Below are positions 41,656 through 51,395 of a stretch of 64,000 nt of DNA, piece by piece. Location of the stretch: NCBI GenBank assembly GCA_018806915.1, contig JAGKQI010000085.1, forward strand, positions 248,001 to 312,000. The letters run 5' to 3'. Positions within the stretch are counted from its first letter, which is position 1; each line of letters begins with the position of its first letter. A program made the translations under genes and the position numbers. The notes under the pieces are model-generated. The model did no database searches, was not told the DNA's origin, and was given only the letters and a program-made list of their open reading frames with translations. This DNA is from Phytophthora colocasiae. Lineage: Eukaryota; Oomycota; Peronosporomycetes; Peronosporales; Peronosporaceae.

Positions 41656-43149
41656 ATGGTGAAGACGCGTGCGGGGAAAAGGAAAACCAAGGTCGCTCTG
41701 GTTACGCGGGTGAAGGATGGGCAAACCGAGAGAACTGCGCATACGAGGCAGTTACTGTCGGTGGCAGCACAAACGAATTCGTTAGTCGTCCCGGCCAAAA
41801 CGCAGGAGAATCAGTCGGCCAAGAGCAAGTCGTCAACCAAGGGCAAGCCTTCATCTAAGAAACGAAAGGGGAATATTACTGAGTCCTCGGATGGATCTAG
41901 CAAGCGACCAAAACCGACAGGCCAAGATACTGAAGTTTCTGTACAGGATGTTGATGCTGCTGAACCGGAGGAGGCAGAAGGCCAAGAGGTTCCCATCAAA
42001 TTCCTGAAGGAAGCTTGCGATGAAATGAGGAGAGCTTGCAACGAGGAGTACCAAGGAGATAAGCGGCAATGCGAGCGGCGCACGAAAGCGCAGCCGTACA
42101 CTTTGGCAAACTATCAGAAGCGCTTGTGGGTAGAACGGTATCTCGCCGCACGAAATAGATGCGAAAAGGTGGATTACAATGATTTAGCGACCAAAATTCA
42201 GTTCAAGGCCTTCAAGAGCGAACCAGCAGAGCTCAAGAAGCACCACCAGTCTCTGCTCAAGGACGTATATGCAGGGTATCTCAAGGTGTTGGAAAATAAG
42301 AAAAACAAGGCTAATGCAGATCCCAGCGCAGGCCTAAGAGAACTCGTGGCGTCAAGCAATGCCTCGTTGGTCACGAAGATACAGGAGCTTTTGAGCGAGG
42401 GCCACGAAGAAACTAAGAAAGAGCTGAGACGTGCAATTCGGGAGGAAAGAGAGATAAGCCAAGTAGCGAAGCCACTTGCTACTGGAAAGATAGGGAAGGA
42501 GTCGAGTTTAGACCAAGTTCAAGCAGTAGCGGCGACTTTACCGACTCTCGTGTGTGACACTGAAGAGGAGAAGCAGACTTTACGGGCGGAGTTTGATTTG
42601 ATCTACCGCAAGATCTCCGTCTCGCTGTCTGCTGCATCCGACAGGAAGTTGAAGGACTTGGAGACAAGCCACGTATCCAAGTTGGAGGATCTCAAGGCGA
42701 GACACTTGGAAGCTGAGGAAAAAATTCAAGAACTAGTGCGGGAACTGGATGAGGAGAAGTTGAACTCCACTACGCTTCGAGAAGAACTAGAGGCTCAGCG
42801 CAAGGCTTCCACTGGTCGACGAGGTGACAAAGGTAAGCAGAAAAAATTGGAGGAGGCACTCAGAAACAAAACAGCCGAATTAGCAGGAGAGAAGGCGATA
42901 TCAAGCGGCTACCATAAGAAAGTAAAATATCTGGAGACAGCACTGAATGCGGCGAGAGCGAAGATTGAAGAGCAAGACGAAGAGCTGGAAGCGGCCGTAC
43001 GGCAAATCAACACGAAAGGCAAGGAAGTGAAATCTGTCAGCAGTACGATAAGAAAGAAGGACAAGAAAGGCAGAGGAAGCATGGGTGAAGTCAAAAGAAC
43101 TAATGCTAAAGGGGGGGGTAACGAAGAAGTTGCAGGGAACAACTTGTGA
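41656..43149 (+). CDS. Basic coiled-coil cargo protein of unknown function
   Basis: 497-aa uninterrupted frame. The N-terminus is strongly basic (MVKTRAGKRKTK; KGKPSSKKRKGNITESS), with a likely nuclear signal and an acidic stretch (DAAEPEEAEGQE). Residues about 115-200 are helical with several Cys (ACDEMRRACNEEYQGDKRQC). From about 280 to 480 runs a long coiled coil (KLKDLETSHVSKLEDLKARH, QELVRELDEEKLNS, LEAAVRQINTKGKEVKSV). The intact frame contrasts with the broken genes around it. Possibly a nuclear structural or DNA-associated protein; no family recognised. Confidence 0.6.
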   Translation: MVKTRAGKRKTKVALVTRVKDGQTERTAHTRQLLSVAAQTNSLVVPAKTQENQSAKSKSSTKGKPSSKKRKGNITESSDGSSKRPKPTGQDTEVSVQDVDAAEPEEAEGQEVPIKFLKEACDEMRRACNEEYQGDKRQCERRTKAQPYTLANYQKRLWVERYLAARNRCEKVDYNDLATKIQFKAFKSEPAELKKHHQSLLKDVYAGYLKVLENKKNKANADPSAGLRELVASSNASLVTKIQELLSEGHEETKKELRRAIREEREISQVAKPLATGKIGKESSLDQVQAVAATLPTLVCDTEEEKQTLRAEFDLIYRKISVSLSAASDRKLKDLETSHVSKLEDLKARHLEAEEKIQELVRELDEEKLNSTTLREELEAQRKASTGRRGDKGKQKKLEEALRNKTAELAGEKAISSGYHKKVKYLETALNAARAKIEEQDEELEAAVRQINTKGKEVKSVSSTIRKKDKKGRGSMGEVKRTNAKGGGNEEVAGNNL

Positions 43150-43427
43150 AATTTAAAGGAAGAGAATAACGAACAGTCAAACGACTTCAACAACCGTGTT
43201 TCATTATGTGTTGAAGTAAACTGTGGTGCAATGTTGGTATGTGTCGGGTGTTCTGGAATTGAGCTCGGGAAGTTTAAGTCCTTGCTAGCTAGCCGCTCTA
43301 AGCACTCTTGCACCAGCACCTATTTGTCCTACTGACCCGTTATCGACAGCACGATGCAGCCCTCATTGCCATTGTCGCGAAGTTGCCTCTCCATCTTGTC
43401 ATGCTTCAACTCGAAGTCCTTGTGGCT

Positions 43428-44410
43428 TTAAGTTTCTTCGACTGCGACTGGTCTCGCTCGTCTAATGTACAAGTGTAGCTCTCGGAGTGAATTCCCGAAT
43501 GTCATTTGAACATGAAGTGTTTTCAGAAGCTCCCATCGAATACAAAAAGGGCTAGGAGCATGAATGTCGATGGCGTGGACATACCAGCGTCGTTAATCCC
43601 ACCAGGCGAAGATGAGGTAATACCACACACATGTTGATAACCGCCAACACGGCATCTTCTTCAAACACGGTGTCATGACAGTACAAAACAGTAGCGGAGT
43701 TGATAAGCGAGCCAGGTCGACTTGACGATAATTTTTTTCCAGCGCACACAACAGCTTTGTTGCTTTCCTTAAACCCACGGATGTCTCCGGCGACAACACA
43801 GATCTTTTGCAAATGCGGAAGGTCCACAACTGCTGACGCGATTAGTTTCATCCCTTTTGCTACCAAGTTGTCTTGAATCTCAATGCCCACCACGCAAGAC
43901 GCCCGAGTTTGTAACGCAATCTGACGAGAACGTTCCCGATACCAGATCCAGCGTCGAGAAACACATCGCCCTCTTGAAAGGCTGCTTCAGTTATAAAACT
44001 GGATACTGCTACCATCGTGATCTCCCAGCATTTAGCTGACGCTTATTGGCACGTACATCGCGCCTAGTCAACACACGAAAAAGCCTTTCTGTGGCGTTGT
44101 ACGTGTCTTCGGGAGACAACGGTACCATCAATTGCTCTGTAATTCCGGGCGTACTATCCGCTTGTTGGACTCGTTGGCTCTTGCTATTTTGTTGGAGTGA
44201 CTTCCGAAAGAATCGCGGCGGAAATTGCAACACGTCAGTTCCTAGTCGTCGCTTGAGCGTCTTGATACGTTGCTGAAGCTTCTCTGGACTCCATTTCTGT
44301 GGTCTCATCTTTTCTGCCACTAACGACCACTTGACGCGGCGTCCAGATTTCACGTACGTCGCTGCTAGCTGGACGAGCTGGCGATCTTCTTCATCAGAAA
44401 AATCTGCCAT
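43428..44410 (-). pseudogene. SANT/Myb + DOT1-type methyltransferase pseudogene
   Basis: Minus strand from ATG 44410 to TAA 43428-43430; about 327 codons if frames are followed. The N-terminus is a SANT/Myb-like domain (DEEDRQLVQLAATYVKSGRR, VKWSLVAEKMRPQKW). Then VFLDAGSGIGNV, matching the SAM-binding DxGSGxGN motif of DOT1 histone H3K79 methyltransferases, and VGIEIQDNLVAKGMKL (GIE motif). The C-terminal part reads SATVLYCHDTVFEEDAVLAV and FCIRWELLKTLHVQMTFGNS. Frame changes at about 44024, 43923 and 43557 break it. If whole it would methylate histones in the nucleus. A DOT1-like call rests on the two SAM motifs; another class I methyltransferase is the alternative. Confidence 0.65.
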
Positions 44411-44571
44411 TCTCTTTCACAAGTTCACAAGGCCCCGTTTGACTAGAATTTGTATACCATACGATCTGTAGTCATTACTGGCACTTAAGCCAAGGTTTCG
44501 CCACAGTTGACCCATTCCATTTCTACATGTATGCTCACTGATGAACCAATATGTATTGAGCCGTTTATCCG

Positions 44572-45024
44572 TCACTTTGAGCCAGGGAAACTAACCTCGC
44601 TGGCGACTAACGCCAGACCTCCAGTAGTCTTGCCACCGGTTGCCCACTTTCTCCTACACGAAACCGCTTTTATAGCTATCGACTTTGTGTCGCGGCTCAG
44701 CAGGGGGTCTCGGATTTGGCTTCCGTACTCAAGAAGTACTCGATCAACGGTTTCTACCTCCATAAAATCCTTGATCTGCTGGCAAAACAAGGCAGCATTT
44801 GTCTGCAGGTTGCTCATTGCAACTGGTGTCGATACAAATATCTTGGCTCGTACACGCGGCCCTGAACGGTACATCCTTCGGATTGCAGTCCAGCCCGAAG
44901 TAGACGTGTGCATCTCGTTCCACTTGCTCCAAGTAAACGTTCCGTAGTCAATTGACACAGCAATTGTCGGGAAAGTGATAATTCCAAACAGCAGAACCGA
45001 AAAGATCCAGGGATATCGAGCCAT
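44572..45024 (-). CDS. Secreted-like ORF of unknown function
   Basis: 150-aa frame starting MARYPWIFSVLLFGIITFPT, a plausible signal peptide with cleavage near IAVS. The rest reads IDYGTFTWSKWNEMHTSTSG, RSGPRVRAKIFVSTPVAMSN, DFMEVETVDRVLLEYGSQIR. One frame is intact, but the C-terminus (after SRDTKSIAIKAVS) may continue in another frame upstream of 44572. No effector motif such as RXLR is visible. Could be a captured 5' exon set. Confidence 0.4.
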   Translation of the reverse strand: MARYPWIFSVLLFGIITFPTIAVSIDYGTFTWSKWNEMHTSTSGWTAIRRMYRSGPRVRAKIFVSTPVAMSNLQTNAALFCQQIKDFMEVETVDRVLLEYGSQIRDPLLSRDTKSIAIKAVSCRRKWATGGKTTGGLALVASEVSFPGSK

Positions 45025-45194
45025 TGGACGCCACCTCTGAGTGTATTGACTACGAGCCGAGTCATTCTGTTCGTCTAACTGCCGTCGACGGCTTCAGATG
45101 CCGAAGAACGGCTGTCTTGTACGTGATGCCATCGCAAGATTGGGTATCTGCGTCGTTTCAAAGCTTGTAGATCCCTTTGCCGGGGCTCTTCACT

Positions 45195-46040
45195 CTACGC
45201 TACACTTGGATTGAGGAGTCGGTCGAACTTTGCCTCTAGCTGCTGCTCAGGAGACAGAATACCCTGCTTCTCAAGCTCTTTTGCGTTCCTTCTCCTTGGC
45301 ATTGAGTGCTGCAATACGCCGTTTGTTACGAGTGCTGAGGTCGTCACGCACTACCCGCTTCATGCGCTTGAAAATCTCTGGCACTGAGTGGGAATGGAGA
45401 AAGCGCAGTAGATCACTCTTAGGAGCGTAGTGTTCTCCCAGTACGTTGCGTCCTACATGACAATCAACCATCAATTCAATTCACACAGTACACTCACACG
45501 TAGACGTACCTCATAATTGAGCGATACCATGAGTATCGCGACGGAATTCCAGTGGATCTTCTTCCAGCGCTGTGATCTGCAGATGTCGAGGCTGGAAAAC
45601 ACCAGTAGTTTCAATAATTTGCTGGACTCGGAGGCTTTCAAGCTGGTCTTCCAGTCTCCTTTTAGTGACAGCGCTTGATGTCGACGATAGAAGCCGCAGT
45701 AGATCTGCCTGGACACGAACTGAACTCGTTTGGAGCTTTAACTCTCCATCTTCGTGCGCTTTCTGTCTGCGTTTCAGCGTGAGCTTCTTCCGTGTAGAGT
45801 TCGTATGCATACTGAAATCGTCTGACGCTTGTAGAAGGCGCTCGAAAGGACTGACATCTCGTTCGTACTGGTATATCTCCCATACATCCTCTGATACTTC
45901 GTCAGCCTTCTCCACCGCTACAACCATACACAGCAACGTGTACGGAGCTTCTCGCCCGCCTCCATCACTTGGAATCGCAGCATCTTCCAGATACAAATCC
46001 AGGGAGGGAGTGTCCTTGCCAGTCACCAGCCAACGGATGC
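45195..46040 (-). pseudogene. Captured gene with one intron and several frameshifts
   Basis: Minus strand. The main frame reads VTGKDTPSLDLYLEDAAIPS, YERDVSPFERLLQASDD, RKKLTLKRRQKAHEDGELKL, TKRRLEDQLESLRVQQII and TTGVFQPRHLQITALEEDPL. It shifts near 45535 to AILMVSLNYE, where a normal 57-bp intron (45453-45509) follows. The next exon reads RNVLGEHYAPKSDLLRFLHS, VRDDLSTRNKRRIAALNAKE, and after another shift near 45270 ends SPEQQLEAKFDRLLNPSVA. The 5' end seems truncated. Family not recognised. Intron retention again indicates DNA-level capture. Confidence 0.5.
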
Positions 46041-46366
46041 CTTCTGCTTACTGCTCTTGCCCTTGATAGCTGGTAGTAGAGAACTGTATTATCTAGTTAA
46101 GACAGCACGCAAAACGCTTCCGGAAGCATATTTCACAAATTTACCTTGCAATAAAAGGTCGTCAAGCCACTAAAATGTGCCCTGCCAGTTGCACTCCGCT
46201 CTAGTAAATCAACGCTTGGCGACCAATGGCGGCAAGGAAGACCTCCCGCCATGCTCATCACCGTTCCAGGGGAGAAATCCGCAAACGACACCTATTGGCT
46301 AAAACGACGTGAATATCACTTTAAAGACGAAAGGGCTTCTAACAAGGTTTTTCTCTGAGGTTTTTC

Positions 46367-46403
46367 TTATCCCAGCAAAGCTGGGATAACGGTCGCCGGT
46401 GGG
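46367..46403 (-). repeat. Right terminal inverted repeat plus hairpin
   Basis: Hairpin with arms TTATCCCAGC / GCTGGGATAA (46367-46389) followed by CGGTCGCCGGTGGG (46390-46403), the exact reverse complement of the left terminus. It adjoins TTAA at 46404. Confidence 0.88.
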
Positions 46404-46407
46404 TTAA
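46404..46407. repeat. Right TTAA target-site duplication
   Basis: Matches 26110-26113. Joining GAGATGAGC-TTAA from the left with AGAAGCTGCTGTG on the right restores a continuous recombinase reading (DELKEAAVLRRAELQSISDS). Confidence 0.85.
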
Positions 46408-47131
46408 AGAAGCTGCTGTGCTGCGTAGAGCTGAGTTGCAAAGTATCAGTGATTCGCAAAATGTGTTGTACGAGCGGTTGATTTCTGGAGTTACAAATGT
46501 CCTTGACGAACGGGCGACTCAAAGTGGGGTTCCGACTTGTAATACAATAACGACTTCTATAATGCAGCGGTTGGAAGATGAAGGCGTTCTGGAACTTATA
46601 CGATCTCGCAATGGTACCCCAGACGACATTATAGACATGGCTGAGGTGGCTGCTTGCGATGGTGACGACGAAAACGATCATGCCAGCGATGACCAGCCTC
46701 TTTCGTATCCGATTCATTATTGGGGAGGCGCAATGCATCTTTTTCCATGTGGGGTAAAGCTTCCAACAGGAACTCCAGAGCAGGCTTGGCTGTTCTGGTG
46801 TTGTAGTGATTCCGTAAAACAATTACCTCCGTTCCGTTTACTATGCCCCAGTGACTTGAGCACCCTCAACCAACGCAAGCGACTCAGTGATCTGAAGTTT
46901 TTGATGAAAAAACTTGAGGCAGAAGCAGCAAGCCGTGATATTTCAACGGAGCGTTTGTCATTTTCAGATGCAGTGGCTGTGTATCAACAGTGCAAAACAG
47001 CAATCGAACTATCTGCAGACACCCTGCATAGGCGAAAACGCCGTCGCGGGCAACTTGTGTGGACGTCAGTGGCAACATTTCTGCGCCAGAAGAAGGTAAG
47101 GCTCCCTGAATACAGTAGTGCTAATCCATAG
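46408..47131 (+). pseudogene. Crypton-type tyrosine recombinase 2, 3' part
   Basis: Continuation of the recombinase that starts at 24587. The frame is open from the TTAA junction and reads EAAVLRRAELQSISDSQNVL, then IHYWGGAMHLFPCGVKLPTG, WLFWCCSDSVKQLPPFRLLC, RLSDLKFLMKKLEAEAASRD and a basic end (LHRRKRRRGQLVW), stop at 47131. This is the C-terminal, DNA-binding-like region after the catalytic domain. Lacking a start codon of its own, it is the displaced half of a split gene. Confidence 0.7.
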
Positions 47132-47482
47132 TCATACTTCCCCATTTAACATAATAAATGTACCTGAGCCTTGTTCTCCAGATCTCCTTGCCAGAATGAC
47201 GTCAAGTCTAGACGTTTACGTGTGCTGTAGTATTACCACGACAAGAAGGTCAGTACGTTAGCGAAGTTGCTGTTAACAGCTACCTTGAACCGCACCTGCT
47301 GGTCTCCGCGACCATGATCCGCAGCAACATCGCTCACAGCACTGCTGATTCTGCGTAGCGACTTGCGTTGTGGTGTGCACTCCAACATCTAATATAACCT
47401 GTCCAACCTTATCATCCTAAAAAAGCCAACCGCCATCCTGAAAATTCCGCCCACCAGTAAGTCTTCATTCAAGCTTAAAAGT
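47132..47482. other. Non-coding flank between the recombinase and a mariner-like element
   Basis: About 350 bp with no gene seen. It includes CATCCTGAAAATTCCGCC (near 47434), resembling the reverse complement of the CGGAATTTTCAGGAT-type motif at the left edges of the recombinase elements, possibly the right Crypton end. Confidence 0.35.
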
Positions 47483-47484
47483 TA

Positions 47485-48584
47485 CTTCTCCGGTCCACCG
47501 TACTATCGCCCATTACGTTTTTTGGTGAGCCACACAAAATTGTTAGCAGTATTTGATTGGTAAAAAAATAACCTGTCTTGCTGTTTTTGTTTGGCGCCTA
47601 ATCTGAAGCTTTGACATGCATAACTTTTCGCGCGCTTTCACTGTCGCCAACCACTGCTGTCGGCGTTGCCGCCAACACTAAACTCACTTCACTATTCCTT
47701 TCACCCTGGACTTCACAAACAACGACAGCATGCCTCGCCGTCGAAACCAGACCGACCTTACCCCACACGTCAAGGTGGCCGTAGCGCTATATCTTGCGCA
47801 GCGATCGGTTGGTGGCTGCCTCCCATGAACGTACTAGACCTCGGGTTTTTTTCATTCACTACAATCCTTGCAGTACAAGACCCCCACGTTCGACACTGAC
47901 GGCCTAATTGCTGCCGTAAAGGCCTCATTTGCTAAGGTAAGTTACCATACTTTAGATAAGTGCTTTTTGACATTACAAAAAGTACTAGGTTTGGTCATTG
48001 GGTGCAAGGGGGGCAATGACTACAGCCTACCACGCGTGCAGAAGTTCCACATGCGCAACGGAACGTCACCGATTGCGTTGCCAGTTGCAGACAGCATAGT
48101 TGCTAATGGCTACCGTCACTTATGCCAATCACAGCTTACAGTCTAATTTGAGGGTTCAAAAAAATAAATCGCCGTCTTATTCTTCACTTCGCGATGATTG
48201 GCGTATTTTATTCCGCTGGCTTGGTAACTAGGTGCCATGCTGCAATAAAACCTCGCTGGCGCACGATCAATTTTTAGCCCATTGAAGCGTTTACTGACAA
48301 TATCGGTTTGCCAGGACGGAGTCAATTAGCTCCTACCGCTCGTGTAAAAGTGCGATTGATTATCGCTAAAAATTGACCGAATTACGAACCTTACGGCTCC
48401 TCTCAGACGCAAGACAAAAGTTATTCTACCATTCAAACGAAGGCTCCGTTTCAGCAGGAAGTCCGGGAGCACATACCTTGCGCCTTCAGCTTTCTAATGG
48501 TGTGCGCCATGCTTGCTAACTCTAAAACCTTTTTCCGCTATGCCCACTTTTTAGAAATGGCGATAGTACGGTGGACCGGAGAAG
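47485..48584. mobile_element. Mariner-like non-autonomous element (1,100 bp) with TA duplications
   Basis: Terminal inverted repeats CTTCTCCGGTCCACCGTACT plus ATCGCC (26 bp, perfect) at 47485-47510 and 48559-48584, flanked by TA at 47483-47484 and 48585-48586. A short frame at 47730-47828 (MPRRRNQTDLTPHVKVAVAL) resembles the N-terminus of oomycete Tc1/mariner transposases but stops after 32 codons. Downstream fragments (KTPTFDTDGLIAAVKASF) are weakly coding. It therefore looks like an internally decayed or deleted copy that would depend on a transposase elsewhere. Confidence 0.7.
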
Positions 48585-48639
48585 TACTTAAGTAAAACCG
48601 AAGAAGAATTCTGTGTTATTGTTCTTCTGGTAATGGCCT

Positions 48640-50938
48640 TCAGTTAACTAGAGGATTTTTACTGGCGTTCATATCCTCCATTAGTGTAGCAATAGCCAAG
48701 GCAATGCAATCACTGGTGGCCTGGAATTGTGAAAGCCAACGGTTACTGTAACTCAAGCACAACTTCGCTAGTCTTTGAGCATTCGACGAAGAAATACTTG
48801 CAGCTTCAAATTCTCTCATGTGCAGTTGCTCCACCGCCAAGTTATTGTAGCAAACCGCTGCCAAACAGAGTTTCTGCGCTGAAGCTCCTCCAACTCCCTC
48901 GGAATTCTCTTGGAGTTTATTTTCTTCTATCATTTCGAGGATACTGGCCATATATCTCATTGCTTCGACGTGTTTCTTCTGGAAAGAAAGGAGATTCGCG
49001 ATATGAAGCCGACACTTGGCAAGATGAGACCAACTGCTTTGTCTACTGTGGATTTCGTGTGCCTTCGTAATATATTGCAGCCCTGCGTCGGGTTTCCGGC
49101 GTTTGTAGTAATAATGCGCGTAGGTATCATACAAATATGCTAGCAGCTCCATTCTCGTGATATTATCCACCAAAATTGAGTTGTCAATGAGATGTTCAGC
49201 TTGTTTCATGAGCTTTAGACCGACTGGGAATTTGTGGTAGTCGATACATCGACTTGCAAAGGCATTGCACGTGACAACTAACTGCTTCCAGAGCTTCGTT
49301 TCCAATTCATCAACTCCACGAGATCGTACTAAAGCGACTAATAGTGATTCGAGAGTGGAAATACACTGGACGAACTTCTTCTTCGCTTCCAGTTGTCGAA
49401 CTTCTTCACACAGTCGATGATCACACAAAGACACCGATCCAGTTGTTTTATCCCGATTAAACTGGGAAAACCCGTCTGCTAAAGCACACCAAACAGCTTT
49501 AACAGCGCCGGTTCCAGCGAACCAAATCGGCCGAGGAACTTTTGGCATGTTGAGGATGACTTTACCATTTTCTCGAAGTTGCGAGGGCTCCCAAGAGTAG
49601 TGAATAGTAGCGGATGACGTCGAGGTGCGATTTTTCGATGTTTTTTTCCCAATCGCAGGGAGTGACCACGAAGTTTTTAAAGTTCCTTCACGGATATTTG
49701 GTCTCATTGATTTCCCAGCGCTTTGCAGCCCCTGCTTCTCACCAGCTGATGTTTTGCATGGGGACTGGTTGTCAGTTTGAGTTTTGTCGACATTTGCCTT
49801 TTCAAGAGCTTTCGCCTTCACTGAAGTGGCGTAGATGGTCAGGATTTGACGTGCTAGTTCATTTTCCCACTCGTTATCATTATCAGGAGCTTTAGATGGA
49901 GGTTTTAACAGCTCCAAGTCGCAACGAATATCGTCTGGAGATATTCTGGACGTTTCAGATTCTTCCACTTGATCTACTAATTGCTCTTCACTGTTTTGTT
50001 CGATAGGTTTGTTGTCATTGTCAGCATGTTTTGGAGTTTCATCAGTAGAACAAGTTTCACGGTTGTCATTTCCAGTATTTGCTGTGGCATGGCGTTGCCG
50101 TAGCTTCTCCACAAAGCTCGTCTTTTTATCCGTCGATGGTTGTTGTCGTACATGACCGAGAAGAGTTTTAGATCGATCGAGAATTGCCAAAGTTCTCAAA
50201 TCCACTTTCTTGCGAATCGCAGCGAAAGCAGCATCCACAGGTGCAACAAACTCCGAGTAATCATCCTCGATTAAATCCATTTGAAGTCGAGATGTGCTAT
50301 GTTGACGGTGTCGTCGCCTTTTCGCATCAGATCCACGTTTCTTTCGGATGTAGATCTCTTTAGTCGGATGTATGGCTTGACTTGGGGCTTTCTGGTCTTC
50401 CGTGTTAGTTTCTTGCCTTTCAATACTACCATGTTGGCTGTTATCTCCGTTGTCTTCGACTTCTCTTCGACTTATTATGACCTGTTTCTTCTTAGAGCGA
50501 TCAGCGGTGAATTTGTTGGAATTGTCCTCACTTTGGACCTTTGGTTCGTGTGCCGTGCTGCGTACGTGAGCATAATCCAACCCACTTTCAGCAAGTGAGT
50601 GGTGGACGAGATTGTGTAAGTTTTGCTCCAGTCGATAGGTTGGGGATGACGGCTCCTCTCTCTTGTTCGGTTTCTTCTTCAGGTATGAGTTGGTTTGTGC
50701 ACCAAGCAAGCCAGATTGTTGAATGCTCTGTAAGACCTGATGAATAATCACTTCTCGCTGTTGTTCTAGGAAAGATGCTTGGTCCTCCCGCATTTTCTAG
50801 ACGAGGAGACAGATTTTTGTTAGAGTAAGCCTGAAGATCGACAAAGTTACTGTGAGAACTAACCTGAATGATTTTTGTCACTTCGTCGAGAGATAACGAG
50901 GCGCCATTGCTAGCCGTAACGTGGATGGTGTCGGCCAT
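48640..50938 (-). CDS. Helical (TPR-like) repeat protein of unknown function
   Basis: Exon 1 50938-50864, a 67-bp intron (50797-50863), exon 2 50796-48640; 743 aa. Start MADTIHVTASNGASLSLDEV. The first 450 residues are charged and disordered, with several basic clusters (KKRGSDAKRRRHRQHS). From about 500 on the protein is helical with TPR-like repeats: CISTLESLLVALVRSRGVDE, FPVGLKLMKQAEHLIDNSIL, MELLAYLYDTYAHYYYKRRK and GLQYITKAHEIHSRQSSWSH. No catalytic motif is seen. It lies right of the transposon block and starts 457 bp from the stop of the next gene on the same strand. Confidence 0.72.
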
Positions 50939-51395
50939 CGCGTCGAGTGTGGATTCCCTTTATTTGACATCGACAAAAATACACAGACTTTAGTTTCACT
51001 TTATTGTTGAAGTGATACTAGCGTATTGATGCAACACGATCACGAAGGGCGTGATCTGTACATGCAGCACAATATCTCCGTTGGTACAGTGGTGTTTATT
51101 GGACCTCGTGTGTTGTAGTCTGAATTCATCGACACGCTGCACAGTGATGAAGGCCATATATTAAGCATAGCGGACTGACTGCCTTATGGGAGGTCCACAC
51201 CTCTACTACACGCAGCCGAACCATCCCGCTCGAGCGCTTCAATATCGCACGTACAACCGACTTACAGTCTAGGGTGGCTGAAGTGGGTCATGGACCAGTG
51301 CTGACAATCCCAATGGACTGCAAGGCACTCTCGGATACCATCGCAGCCATGACGTAAATGGTCTGTTAATACTTCTTGAATAATGATTACTCAGC
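50939..51395. other. Intergenic region between two minus-strand genes
   Basis: 457 bp containing the promoter of the helical-repeat gene and the 3' end of TMEM135-like copy B. I see no coding exon or RNA gene. Confidence 0.4.

Larger units (their letters stand above)
26114..46403 (+). mobile_element. Giant piggyBac-type transposon (20,290 bp) with cargo
   Basis: Bounded by TTAA on both sides and by terminal inverted repeats starting CCCACCGGCGACCG (14/14 identical), each followed by the same 23-bp hairpin. It lies inside Crypton-type recombinase 2 and splits its conserved coding sequence. Internally it encodes a chromodomain-linked piggyBac-family transposase (37367-41071). Ordinary piggyBac elements are a few kb; here about 16 kb is additional. 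Cargo: a degraded membrane-protein gene (26.4-28.2 kb), a small membrane ORF, a P-loop ATPase, exon fragments, a nested foldback element (31.2-35.8 kb), an intact multi-exon gene (35993-36999), an ADP/ATP carrier pseudogene, a basic coiled-coil gene, a SANT-DOT1 pseudogene, a secreted-like ORF and another broken gene. Cargo lies on both strands and several pieces retain introns, implying DNA-level capture. Frameshifts in the transposase suggest the copy is inactive. Confidence 0.85.

Noticed and set aside
42909..43319. Minus-strand frame over the 497-aa coiled-coil gene
   Set aside because: Low-complexity Ser/Leu antisense of a Lys/Glu-rich coiled coil.
26110..46407. Possibility that the two TTAA-flanked ends belong to two separate short elements
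   Set aside because: Each end occurs only once in the window, they are in inverted orientation, and the interrupted recombinase resumes exactly at the second TTAA, so one long insertion explains the data better.
49614..49895. Plus-strand frame opposite the helical-repeat gene
   Set aside because: Antisense shadow of a 743-aa spliced gene with consistent composition.
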